The notes below the pieces were generated by a model. It searched no databases and had not been told where the DNA came from. It saw only the letters and a list, made by a program, of their open reading frames with translations. DNA of 19,083 nucleotides from Chloroflexota bacterium (GTDB lineage Bacteria; Chloroflexota; Anaerolineae; Anaerolineales; Villigracilaceae). The stretch's first letter is position 1; every line of letters starts with the position of its first letter. This document shows, one piece after another, positions 7,599 to 14,790 of the stretch. The position numbers and the translations under genes were made by a program. Location of the stretch: the NCBI GenBank assembly GCA_021796315.1, contig JAJYOH010000043.1, positions 1-19,083 on the forward strand, written 5' to 3'.

Positions 7599-7985
7599 CT
7601 ATTTCACTTCAAAATATTCTTTCACTGTTTGGATAAATTCACTGGCCCACTGAAAAGACTCTCTTGCTTGTTCCTCTGTCAATTCTTCGTGTTCACCGCC
7701 ATAATGCCCAATTTCACGGCGTTTTTGAGTTTGAAGCAAATAGCGATGGAACTTTGGGTCAAGCAGGTGCGGCTTCGCAAATTCCTTCCCAAACGCGGCC
7801 GTCAGTGCGGAATGACTTGAAAAAGTTAATCCTTTTGAAAGCAACAATGCCTCCACCAGGTAAAACATTGTGTAATAGGACTGGGCAACAGAAAAGCGCG
7901 GGGATCCAACTTCCATCAACTTCTGCGCGGCCTCATGGCTTTCTTCGGCAAGATTCAAAAAGTGCTGAATTTCCGAGGGGATCAT
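7599..7985 (-). CDS. HEPN domain protein, probable toxin of an MNT-HEPN pair
   Basis: A 128-aa all-helical HEPN protein (PF05168-like). In known HEPN-MNT systems this partner is a toxin, usually an RNase, held in check by the nucleotidyltransferase. The catalytic-type motif Arg-x4-His is present as R89-REIG-H94 followed by Tyr95, and the C-terminal helix EEQARESFQWASEFIQTVKEYF is typical. The start overlaps the MNT gene's stop by 4 bp (ATGA), so the pair is translationally coupled. The gene sits in a segment flanked by direct repeats of the neighbouring lipoprotein gene's end, a sign of acquisition. Some PF05168 proteins are not proven RNases, so the toxin role is inference. Confidence 0.85.
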   Translation of the reverse strand: MIPSEIQHFLNLAEESHEAAQKLMEVGSPRFSVAQSYYTMFYLVEALLLSKGLTFSSHSALTAAFGKEFAKPHLLDPKFHRYLLQTQKRREIGHYGGEHEELTEEQARESFQWASEFIQTVKEYFEVK

Positions 7986-8305
7986 ACTGCCACTCCCTCT
8001 TTCCGCACATTGATATAAAGCGGGAATTTGCTGAGCGCATATTGCGTTTCAGATGCAAGCTTGATCGAAAGAACCACATCATGTTCCAGCGAAAGATCGG
8101 CCACAAACCCTGAGCACAGTTTGTCCGTTTCCCAGTAGTCGAACTCGCCTTTCAGCACGACCATCACGTCGATATCCGAGTCGGGCGGGCGGGCATCGCC
8201 GCGCGCGTAGGAGCCAAACAGGTACACCGCTTTCAACCGGTCGCCATAAATTTTGATCAGTCCCTTTTTTAGTTCGCGCAATATTTTTCTGATGTGGCTT
8301 GGCAT
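7982..8305 (-). CDS. MNT-type nucleotidyltransferase, probable antitoxin
   Basis: A minimal nucleotidyltransferase of 107 aa from the ATG at 8305; an in-frame TTG two codons earlier is less likely. The active-site signature is complete: GSYARGD starting at Gly31, then DSDID with Asp44 and Asp46 as metal ligands. In characterised pairs (MntA-HepT) this protein adds AMP to the HEPN toxin near its active site and so silences it. The gene order, antitoxin first with a 4-bp overlap into the HEPN gene, matches such modules. It has its own consensus -10 box at 8326-8331, so it can be transcribed independently of the lipoprotein gene before it. Confidence 0.88.
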   Translation of the reverse strand: MPSHIRKILRELKKGLIKIYGDRLKAVYLFGSYARGDARPPDSDIDVMVVLKGEFDYWETDKLCSGFVADLSLEHDVVLSIKLASETQYALSKFPLYINVRKEGVAV

Positions 8306-8325
8306 AATCAAAATCCAGTATTGAA

Positions 8326-8331
8326 ATTATA
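8326..8331 (-). promoter_or_regulatory. Consensus -10 box of the MNT-HEPN pair
   Basis: TATAAT on the minus strand, 21 bases before the MNT start codon. No clear -35 box is seen 16-18 bp upstream. The position just after the hairpin at 8344-8362 suits a fresh promoter after termination of the lipoprotein transcript. Confidence 0.4.
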
Positions 8332-8343
8332 CGCCTTCTATAA

Positions 8344-8362
8344 GGCAGAGCGATGCTCCGCC
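8344..8362 (-). terminator. Hairpin after the lipoprotein gene, possible terminator
   Basis: On the minus strand GGCGGAGC-ATC-GCTCTGCC forms an 8-bp stem with one G-U pair, 8 bp after the stop codon of the lipoprotein gene. On the plus strand the same place is an A-C mismatch, favouring function in minus-strand RNA. No strong T-tract follows, so it may stabilise the 3' end rather than terminate efficiently. Confidence 0.45.
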
Positions 8363-8370
8363 TCTACAAA

Positions 8371-10890
8371 TTACTTTACCACGCCTGTCAATCTTGGGAA
8401 CCAATACCACAATAAATCTGCGGCGGGCTTGCCATGCACGGATGCGGATTTATCCTGCAGCATGGCGGGCGGATAATATCCGCGCGTGACGATGCCGCCA
8501 ACCCACGGGCGCGTGTTGATGGCATTCAACATCACTTCATAAATATCGGATTGTGCTTGCAGGTCAAGTGACACTGAGCCAGGATTGTTCGGCTGGTTCA
8601 AAGCCGTCCAATCGAGACAGCCGCCTTTGCCATCGCTTAAGCATCCGGTCGCTGCGCCGCTGGCGGATGGATAAGCCAGCGCGATGATGAGCGGTTTGTT
8701 GATCAGCAAAGGCAAAGCCGAGACTTCGTTGTCCAGAAGTTTGGCGGCTTGCGCGGCCATGTCTGTTTTGGAGGCGCCTGCCTGATTTGCGAGCGGCGCG
8801 TTCCACAATAAATAAACGCCATCTGTGTCTTGCAGGAAGACCAAAGATGTTTGGAATTTACCGGGCGTGTACGGCAAGGCCCACAAAACTTTTCCGCTGA
8901 AATGCTGGCGGACTTCGGCCACGATGGCTTTCCAGCGGGCGTCAGCATCGGCGGGCACGCCGGACGATGTGCCGTCTGCCAGTAAACCGCCGGGCAGGGC
9001 CGGGTCGAGCCAGTCGCCGCCGAGGATGACAGCCTGCGAACCGGATTGAGTCGCCAGGTCCGCGTAATTGACGGCAAAGGCGCGGTAATGGTCGAACCAG
9101 GTTTGCCACCAGGCCGCGTCGCGCGGGGCATTCTTCCAAAAAGCTTGCCCTGAGCTTGTCGAAGGGTCCGCGGCTGTGGTTGTGAAGTGTGGAATGGGGA
9201 AGAGCGCCACGTTCAAGTTTGCGCTGCGAGCCTGGCTGACCATGATGGCCGTGTCAAGCCAGAATGGGTCGGTGCCGGGATTTGTTCCAAATTCAAGTGG
9301 GGAGATTCGTTTGAATGTCCAACTCGGGGTGTAGATGAGCCAGTTGGCTCCCAGCGCCTGAACATTTTGCACGGCCTGCGGATTGTAATAAGACCAATTC
9401 GGCTGATAGGTTGATTGAAACTCAACACCGGTCATAAATCCGTTTGGGCGCGCGGTGATGGCCGAACCGACAAGCGTGGTCGGTTCGGTTTGATCGAGCC
9501 AGGCCCAATTTTCCACTGTGTCTTGAATATCCTGTGAGATAAGGCTGGTGGCAACCTCACGGCCCCTGGCCGAATTTCCGGCTGTGGCAAGATCGTCTGC
9601 GCTTCCGCATTGTCCGTTGCGGCAATAACGATAATGGAAGGTGCCGAGCATATTCAGCGGACCATATAATTTATAAGCCCATTTGTTGTTGCCCAGCGGC
9701 CACATCGGGATCGGTTCCGTCCAGCCGTAGGGATTGAATTGAATGTAAATAATATCGTTGGGTTGGGTGGTCGATGGAACAGTGACTTCAAAAAGAATGG
9801 GCGCAGAGTTACCCGCCTGCCAGGCTACAACTTTATCCTGTATTAAAACATCCTGCGCGGGGACGATGAACTCGCGCAATTCAAACCCGCCTGACGCCTT
9901 ATGTTCGGCATTCCAAAAGCCATCGCCAAGTGTGTACTTGTATTGGATGTACGCGCCGGCCGGCAGACTGAGCGTAATTTGATAATGGCCGTCAGGTTGA
10001 AGCGCCATGATCGGCATTCGGTCGGCGACCGTGTTCATGCCGCCCTTCATGTCCGCGAATGTGTTGCCCAGCTCGATCAAATTTCCTGCGATGCGGATGG
10101 GCGCGCCCTGAATATCGTTCGGTGCGCTGACGTTGAAGGTGACATGCACCAGCGGCGAAGCCTTGACCTTGATCTGGTCCACCGTTGTATTTAATTTATC
10201 CGCCACCAGGGCGCCTTGCTGGAAAGGCTGGTAGGTGCCGTCGAGCGAGTAAACGACTAAATTATTGGTGCCCGTTGGAAGTCCCTGAAGATCGAAGCGT
10301 CCGGCAGAGTCGGTGATGGATTGCACGCCGCCCGCGGTTACCATCAAGCTGGGAACAGGCGAGCCGGTATCTGCATTTAAGACGCGTCCCTGAATGCCGC
10401 CGGTTGGGCGCGCATACGTTTTATCTTCCCAACTGCCGACGATATCTTTCACCTCGCCCGGCCCGGCCACGTAATACAACCGGTAACGGATCGGCGCATC
10501 CAAGGCGGTGTCTTCGAGAATCGGACGGCCGCTTTGGCGGATGTAACGATACTTGATAACGGCGTTCATCGGAAGCGCAACGGTCGCGGTATAGGTCAGC
10601 GAATCTTTAGCCTGCATCGGATAGTTCACGGCGTTGAATGAGAGTCCCGTGACTTCATCGAGGATGCTCAGTGTGAGGCTTTCACCGGCAGCCAATTGTT
10701 CAGGGATTGAAATTGTGAACGTTGTCTGCGCGCGCGGTTGAGGCGTCGGCGAAGGCACGGTCGTCGGATCGGATGATGGTTGTGTGGGACCGCCGGATGG
10801 AGGCTCGAATAAAGAAAGTTGGCAGGCCGTCCCGATTAACGCCAACAGGCATAAAGTTACCGTGAGAGCGCTTCGGGTCCTGGACTTCAT
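8371..10890 (-). CDS. Secreted lipoprotein with beta-sandwich domains and a glycosidase-like barrel
   Basis: An 839-aa exported protein. Residues 1-23 are a lipoprotein signal ending in LIGTAC (Cys23), followed by a Pro/Thr/Ser linker to about 52. Domains, by eye: a beta domain at about 55-160 resembling starch-binding or isoamylase N-terminal folds; a carboxypeptidase-regulatory-like domain at about 164-240 (GGIQGRVLNADTGSPVP); two further carbohydrate-binding-type beta domains up to about 470; and a C-terminal TIM-barrel-like domain reminiscent of GH113-type proteins (PNGFMTGVEF, ILGGDWLDP, GKPAADLLWYWF). An extracellular glycan-handling role is inference. Where related barrels often have a Glu at the end of strand 4, ILGGDW has Asp, so activity is uncertain. 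The start overlaps the tatC stop by 4 bp. A short repeat (9148-9166) sits in frame in the barrel, and the 3' end is duplicated at 7515-7584. Confidence 0.8.
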   Translation of the reverse strand: MKSRTRSALTVTLCLLALIGTACQLSLFEPPSGGPTQPSSDPTTVPSPTPQPRAQTTFTISIPEQLAAGESLTLSILDEVTGLSFNAVNYPMQAKDSLTYTATVALPMNAVIKYRYIRQSGRPILEDTALDAPIRYRLYYVAGPGEVKDIVGSWEDKTYARPTGGIQGRVLNADTGSPVPSLMVTAGGVQSITDSAGRFDLQGLPTGTNNLVVYSLDGTYQPFQQGALVADKLNTTVDQIKVKASPLVHVTFNVSAPNDIQGAPIRIAGNLIELGNTFADMKGGMNTVADRMPIMALQPDGHYQITLSLPAGAYIQYKYTLGDGFWNAEHKASGGFELREFIVPAQDVLIQDKVVAWQAGNSAPILFEVTVPSTTQPNDIIYIQFNPYGWTEPIPMWPLGNNKWAYKLYGPLNMLGTFHYRYCRNGQCGSADDLATAGNSARGREVATSLISQDIQDTVENWAWLDQTEPTTLVGSAITARPNGFMTGVEFQSTYQPNWSYYNPQAVQNVQALGANWLIYTPSWTFKRISPLEFGTNPGTDPFWLDTAIMVSQARSANLNVALFPIPHFTTTAADPSTSSGQAFWKNAPRDAAWWQTWFDHYRAFAVNYADLATQSGSQAVILGGDWLDPALPGGLLADGTSSGVPADADARWKAIVAEVRQHFSGKVLWALPYTPGKFQTSLVFLQDTDGVYLLWNAPLANQAGASKTDMAAQAAKLLDNEVSALPLLINKPLIIALAYPSASGAATGCLSDGKGGCLDWTALNQPNNPGSVSLDLQAQSDIYEVMLNAINTRPWVGGIVTRGYYPPAMLQDKSASVHGKPAADLLWYWFPRLTGVVK
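9148..9166. repeat. REP-type 19-mer inside the lipoprotein coding sequence
   Basis: CCCTGAGCTTGTCGAAGGG is an imperfect palindrome of a kind widely dispersed in bacterial genomes. Read on the minus strand it encodes PSTSSGQ, placed between TTTAAD and AFWKN of the lipoprotein. It keeps the frame. A related 19-mer lies at 17209-17227. Confidence 0.7.
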
Positions 10891-11843
10891 GCAGCTTCCT
10901 CCTTAACTTGCTTTTCCTCGGCTGATTTTTTACGGCCGGCATACGCGATGAAACTCAATCCGATGCTGATGAAATATAACAAGATCATGGGCAGCATGAC
11001 CAATCCCATGTTGACCGGGTCCACAGTGGGGGTGATGGCTGCTGCAACGATGGCAATAACGATTATCGCAACGCGCCAGTTTCTTGCCAATGGCTGGGGC
11101 TTGACCAGGCCCAGGAAGGTCAACACATAAATGACAAGCGGGAATTCAAAACAAAGGCCGATCCAAAACATCAAGCCGGTCACAAATGAAAAGTACGAAT
11201 CGGGACGAAGGGCGGTTTTGATGCCGAGGAAATTCAACAGGAATTGTAAAGCGCTGGGCAGGAAAAAATAATAGGTGAACGCCATGCCGCCGACGAAAAA
11301 GATGACAGCCAGTGGAATGCTGATCAATCCATAGGCTCTTTCGCGTGGATGCAGTCCCGGCGCGGCAAAGGCCCACAACTCAAAGGCAATGTAGGGCGAT
11401 GAAAGCGCAATGCCTCCCAGCAAAGCGACCTTCATGAATACGCCGATGGACTCAGTGACCTCGATGGCTTGCAGCGCCTGCAATCCTCCGATGGGGGTGG
11501 CAAGGAAGTTGACCATCTGTTGTGTGAAAAAGGCGGATATCGCGACGCCGAGGGTCAGGCCCAGCACGGCGCGCAGAAGATGGGAGCGCAGGGCATCCAC
11601 CTGTTCCCAGAATAACTGGCGCGCCTGTCCATTTTGTGCCAGGTCGCTGAACACATCACCCAGTGAATGTTCCTCCGGCTCTTCGGTCATGAACTTGTGG
11701 ACGGAGCGCGGGACGCGTACCGGCAATTGGATCAACCACCATATCACGCGGAATGGCAGCCGAATGATCCACCATAAAGTTTTCAGAATGGTCGTGATGA
11801 TGAAAACGATGGAACGCCCGAGGCGTTTGAAGAACCTACCCAT
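10887..11843 (-). CDS. tatC: Twin-arginine translocase subunit TatC with N-terminal extension
   Basis: The multispanning receptor of the Tat pathway, which exports folded proteins. The conserved core begins around residue 79 (FWEQVDALRSHLLRA) and continues with FWIGLCFEFP and the usual six membrane segments. The core is about 240 aa, as expected, but about 78 residues precede it: a basic/aromatic hydrophobic stretch (about 11-47, rich in Trp, Ile, Arg) and an acidic linker (EEPEEHS). The long start is supported by GAGG six bases before the ATG at 11843; the internal Met52 lacks a ribosome binding site. The start overlaps tatA by 8 bp, and the stop overlaps the lipoprotein start by 4 bp. Confidence 0.94.
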   Translation of the reverse strand: MGRFFKRLGRSIVFIITTILKTLWWIIRLPFRVIWWLIQLPVRVPRSVHKFMTEEPEEHSLGDVFSDLAQNGQARQLFWEQVDALRSHLLRAVLGLTLGVAISAFFTQQMVNFLATPIGGLQALQAIEVTESIGVFMKVALLGGIALSSPYIAFELWAFAAPGLHPRERAYGLISIPLAVIFFVGGMAFTYYFFLPSALQFLLNFLGIKTALRPDSYFSFVTGLMFWIGLCFEFPLVIYVLTFLGLVKPQPLARNWRVAIIVIAIVAAAITPTVDPVNMGLVMLPMILLYFISIGLSFIAYAGRKKSAEEKQVKEEAA

Positions 11844-12273
11844 TCTTTACCTCGTCATTGGAGGATGGCGTTGAAGGTGGAGGAGGAGAAGGCAGAACTG
11901 TGTCATCAGGTTCAGAAACGGCGGGCCGTTTTGGGTCGTTGTTTTGAGGCGGTTGCGGATTCCCGACAGGGATGGGTTGGATCGAACGAAGATCTTTCTG
12001 CATTGCATTGACCGATGAGTTCACGTCTTTTTGAATGTTCTTGATATCCTTGTTCAATTCATCCAGCGACGCTTCGCGCATAAGCCGCGTTGGAAGGTTC
12101 TGGATCTCGCGCGAGGTTTGTTGAAAGAGTTTCCAACCGTCCGACGTGACGACTTGTCTCAGCCATTTGCCGAGAGTGCGCCCGGCTTTTTGCATATCTT
12201 TTGGCCCAAGCAGGATCAGGGCGATCACTACGATAAAGAAAAGCTCGGATGGGCCGATGCCTAATATTTCCAT
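11836..12273 (-). CDS. tatA: TatA/TatB family twin-arginine translocase subunit
   Basis: A 145-aa single-span protein of the Tat pore. It begins MEILGIGPSELFFIVVIALILLGPKDMQKAGRTLGKWL in form: a short periplasmic N-terminus, one membrane helix, the Gly-Pro hinge and an amphipathic helix. A charged region with heptad-like spacing follows (about 60-95), then a Pro/Ser-rich tail of about 50 residues. The length and long tail resemble TatB as much as TatA. Since only one such gene is adjacent to tatC, it may serve both roles, as in minimal TatAC systems. It starts 2 bp after the nusB stop. Confidence 0.92.
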   Translation of the reverse strand: MEILGIGPSELFFIVVIALILLGPKDMQKAGRTLGKWLRQVVTSDGWKLFQQTSREIQNLPTRLMREASLDELNKDIKNIQKDVNSSVNAMQKDLRSIQPIPVGNPQPPQNNDPKRPAVSEPDDTVLPSPPPPSTPSSNDEVKNG

Positions 12274-12275
12274 TT

Positions 12276-12719
12276 TTATTTTTCTTTCGTTATAAAGTGG
12301 AGATGCTGTTTGATTTCGTTTTGATGTTCGACCAGGCTGCCCAGCACGCCGTTAATAAAACGCGGTGCGCTGTCTGAGCCGTACATTTTTGCCAGTTCCA
12401 CTGCTTCGTTGATGGCAACCTTGACGGGCGTCTCGCACTGCACGGCGAATTCCCAGCAGGCGACGCGCAAAATATTACGGTCGATGGCCGCGATCTGGTC
12501 GAGCGGCCATTCGGGCGCGTATTTGGCGATGATTTGATCGAGTTCAGTTGCGAGGGGGAGAACACCGAAGACGATCTGGCGGGAGAAATCTGCCAGGTCA
12601 TCCGTGAGCGGAGTTTCCTCCAGCCGTTGATTCAAAATATCGGCTGGAGGGTGGTTCGCGATATCAATTTCGTAAAGTACTTGCAGGGCGATACTACGCG
12701 CCCTGGTGCGGGACTTCAT
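12276..12719 (-). CDS. nusB: Transcription antitermination protein NusB
   Basis: A 147-aa all-helical RNA-binding factor that, with NusE (S10), binds boxA of rRNA leaders and supports antitermination. The family hallmarks are there: RARSIALQVLYEIDI at the N-terminus, IDRNILRVACWEF in the middle and PVKVAINEAVELAKMYGSDSAPRFINGVLG near the C-terminus. Length is normal. It lies between the Asp23-like gene (5-bp gap) and tatA (2-bp gap). The Asp23-NusB neighbourhood is also known from Firmicutes (yqhY-nusB). Confidence 0.96.
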   Translation of the reverse strand: MKSRTRARSIALQVLYEIDIANHPPADILNQRLEETPLTDDLADFSRQIVFGVLPLATELDQIIAKYAPEWPLDQIAAIDRNILRVACWEFAVQCETPVKVAINEAVELAKMYGSDSAPRFINGVLGSLVEHQNEIKQHLHFITKEK

Positions 12720-12724
12720 AAGGA

Positions 12725-13078
12725 TTAAGCCTCGGTTTCCTCGTATTCAATATCTTCGATGTGAATATCGATCTGTGCCACATCCATGCCGACCATTTCC
12801 TGAATGGCGCGCGCCACACCGTGCTGCACATTGCGGCTGACTTCACGGATGTTGACATCTTCTTTTAAGATGAGATAGATATCAGCGGAAACCGTATTTT
12901 CGTGGATGTTGATCTGCACGCCGTCATTCGCGCCGCGCCGGAAAATGCGGTTGACTCCGCCGGAAACGGATGCCAGCCCTCTGACGCCGGGCACGCCCAA
13001 GGCGGCCATGCGCGCGATGCTGGTCAGCACTTCGGGTGCGACGGTGGTCTTGCCGGGGGGACGATTGTAGTCTGTCAT
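12725..13078 (-). CDS. Asp23/Gls24 family (DUF322) envelope stress protein
   Basis: A 117-aa protein of the Asp23/Gls24/YqhY family. Typical pieces: VAPEVLTSIARMAALGVPGVRGL (13-35), an alternating beta segment INIHENTVSADIYLILKEDVNI, and VSRNVQHGVARAIQEMVGMDVAQIDIHIEDI-like ending. Relatives attach to membrane partners and are linked to envelope homeostasis or fatty-acid supply, but a biochemical activity is not established. The ATG at 13078 is chosen over an upstream in-frame one (13180) because AGGAGAG lies just before it, and the upstream part reads through repeat DNA. It opens the string asp23-nusB-tatA-tatC-lipoprotein. Confidence 0.92.
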   Translation of the reverse strand: MTDYNRPPGKTTVAPEVLTSIARMAALGVPGVRGLASVSGGVNRIFRRGANDGVQINIHENTVSADIYLILKEDVNIREVSRNVQHGVARAIQEMVGMDVAQIDIHIEDIEYEETEA

Positions 13079-13183
13079 AGTTTCTCTCCTGTCATTGCCT
13101 GCACTGAGCCGCCCTGGAAGATCACCAGGACAGGCAGGCACACGTGCGGGCGATTCTCCCTGCACTTGCACGCAGGGCAAGTG

Positions 13184-13254
13184 TGCGAAGCAATTTCCAT
13201 AGACTTAATAAGGCGGGATTGCTTCGATGGAAGAACACATCTCGCAATGACGTA
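13184..13254. repeat. REP-like inverted repeat, GCAATCTC/GATTGCTTCG family, copy 3
   Basis: The right half is well kept (GGGATTGCTTCG at 13215-13226, then CTCGCAATGACGTA). The left inner arm is GCGAAGCAATTTCC, while the left outer arm is replaced by a different palindrome-rich stretch (13140-13183). It fills the gap between fabG and the Asp23-like gene. No clear promoter is visible inside. Confidence 0.6.
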
Positions 13255-13255
13255 G

Positions 13256-14014
13256 TTACATCATTGCCATGCCGCCATCCACGCCCAGAACCTGACCTGT
13301 GATGTACGCGGCCTGGTCAGAGGCGAGGAACGCCGCGGCGTAGGCGATCTCTTCCGGCTTGCCTTTGCGTCCGAGCGGGACCATCTTGAGCATGGCTTCC
13401 AACGTTTCGGGCGACATGGCATCCAGAATTTCTGTGTCCACAAAACCGGGGGCGATGGCATTGACCGTGATATTGCGCGCCGCGATTTCACGCGCCAGTG
13501 ATTTGGTGAATCCGATCTGCCCGGCCTTGGACGATGAATAATTGGTTTGTCCGGGGTTGCCCATTTGTCCGGCCACCGATGCGATGTTGATGATGCGTCC
13601 GTAGCGTTTTCGCATCATGTGTTTGACGGCGGCCTTCGAGCAATTGAATGTGCTCTTTAAGTTTGTGTTGATGACCGCGTCCCAATCTTCTTCAGACATC
13701 ATCATGATCAGAGTGTCGCGCGTAATGCCTGCGTTATTGACGAGAATATGCAGATCACCGAACGTGTCCACCGCAAATTTCACGAGGTCTTGCGCCTGCT
13801 TGAAGTTGGAAACGTCCGCTTGAAAGATGGCGGCCTTTCCGCCTGCGGCCTGGATTTCAGCCGACAAAGATTCAGCGGCCTCGGCGGATTTGTTGTAATT
13901 CAAAACAACAGACGCGCCGCGCCGCGAAAGTTCGAGCGCGATGGCGCGTCCAATGCCGCGCCCGGCCCCGGTCACGAGGGCGATGCGATTTTCCAAAGAT
14001 GAAGTGTCAGACAT
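13256..14014 (-). CDS. fabG: 3-oxoacyl-[acyl-carrier-protein] reductase FabG
   Basis: A cytosolic short-chain dehydrogenase of 252 aa that reduces 3-ketoacyl-ACP to 3-hydroxyacyl-ACP with NADPH in fatty-acid elongation. It has the cofactor loop TGAGRGIG (15-22), NNAG (93-96), a structural Asn in INTNLKS (118), and the catalytic Ser146, Tyr159 and Lys163 (YSSSK). The C-terminal GGMAMM ending is typical of FabG. GAGGAG precedes the ATG. The FabG call is favoured over other dehydrogenases by overall resemblance; no other fatty-acid gene is next to it. It has its own -10 box and is separated from both neighbours by repeat DNA. Confidence 0.92.
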   Translation of the reverse strand: MSDTSSLENRIALVTGAGRGIGRAIALELSRRGASVVLNYNKSAEAAESLSAEIQAAGGKAAIFQADVSNFKQAQDLVKFAVDTFGDLHILVNNAGITRDTLIMMMSEEDWDAVINTNLKSTFNCSKAAVKHMMRKRYGRIINIASVAGQMGNPGQTNYSSSKAGQIGFTKSLAREIAARNITVNAIAPGFVDTEILDAMSPETLEAMLKMVPLGRKGKPEEIAYAAAFLASDQAAYITGQVLGVDGGMAMM

Positions 14015-14033
14015 TAAGGGCTCCTCGATTGCG

Positions 14034-14039
14034 ATTATA
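14034..14039 (-). promoter_or_regulatory. Consensus -10 box of fabG
   Basis: TATAAT on the minus strand, 19 bases before the fabG ATG. Any -35 box would fall inside the 23-bp repeat at 14040-14097; TTCGAA there is a weak match at 16 bp spacing. Confidence 0.42.
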
Positions 14040-14097
14040 CATCATGGTTTTGCAGTTCGAACCATCATGGTTTTGTAGTCCGAACCATCATGGTTTT
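14040..14097. repeat. 23-bp tandem repeat, 2.5 copies
   Basis: CATCATGGTTTTG recurs at 14040, 14063 and 14086 with a 23-bp period; the linkers differ by one or two bases. Two of the three copies centre on the near-palindrome AACCATCATGGTT. The last copy contains the stop codon (14088-14090) of the membrane-protein gene; the first touches the fabG -10 box. Confidence 0.85.
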
Positions 14098-14774
14098 ACA
14101 TGTCGCGGCTTCAACCCAAATGCGAGACCGAGCGCGCCAACGGCGGCGATGATACCGATGTATAAAACCGCATCCTGCCAGAATTGAAGCGGATACAAAC
14201 GAATCAACGTGTCCGAATATGGGAACAGCCATGTATCGCCTTTGAAAAACAAACCGTGGAAGTCTTCGAAGAATGTCCAGAACATGTCGCCGTTGCCGCT
14301 CGCGCCAAGCGTTGCGATGACGCCGATGGTGAATGCCAGGACCAGTGTCAGCCATCCGCCGCGCATCAACCCCTGACGGAAAGCGGCCAGCCAATCCTTT
14401 CGCCACGCCCACACTCCGAGCAGGATTATGATGGCAAGAGTCAGATACCAAATATTCAGGAAGCCCTGCATCACGCCTTTGACATCGTGCATGTGACTCA
14501 ACTCGCGTTCGTTGAAAAGCGGCGAACCATCTGGAAATTTTAAATCGCCGAGGTAGGAAATATCAGCGTTGTTCAATAAATAATCAATGCCCATTGGTCC
14601 CCAATGCAGGCGGTCAGCAGTGGTAAAACCATAATCATCTTTCGGGAACCAGGGCAACCGATATTCGATGTTCGGAAAAATCGGAGTCATCAAAAGCCGC
14701 ACACCGAGACCGATGAGAATTAATGGAGTCAAAATTGTGATGAACCAGGAAAGGATGGGGGAGAGTTTGTTCAT
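14088..14774 (-). CDS. TIGR01906/DUF1461 family integral membrane protein
   Basis: A 228-aa membrane protein with about five hydrophobic segments: residues 8-28, about 105-125, about 140-160, a short one near 185 and about 200-220. The extracytoplasmic loop carries FNERELSHMHDVKGVM, and the second half FFEDFHGLFFKGDTWLF followed by DTLIRLYPLQFWQDA; both are typical of the TIGR01906 family. The function of that family is not established. The last two codons and the stop are made of the tandem repeat at 14040-14097, so the C-terminal residues may vary between strains. Upstream lies a REP element. Confidence 0.8.
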   Translation of the reverse strand: MNKLSPILSWFITILTPLILIGLGVRLLMTPIFPNIEYRLPWFPKDDYGFTTADRLHWGPMGIDYLLNNADISYLGDLKFPDGSPLFNERELSHMHDVKGVMQGFLNIWYLTLAIIILLGVWAWRKDWLAAFRQGLMRGGWLTLVLAFTIGVIATLGASGNGDMFWTFFEDFHGLFFKGDTWLFPYSDTLIRLYPLQFWQDAVLYIGIIAAVGALGLAFGLKPRHVKP

Positions 14775-14790
14775 AATTTTCCATCTGGGT

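Noticed and set aside
7248..7653. Small open frames on both strands through 7248-7653 giving Ser/Asp/Ala-rich or Pro/Gln-rich repeat proteins
   Set aside because: The 42-bp period keeps many frames open at once. No frame has a good ribosome binding site, and the plus-strand frames run into antisense of the duplicated gene end and the HEPN gene.
13079..13180. N-terminal extension of the Asp23-like protein
   Set aside because: The added residues are Pro/Arg-rich, not family-like, and a strong ribosome binding site directly precedes the ATG at 13078.
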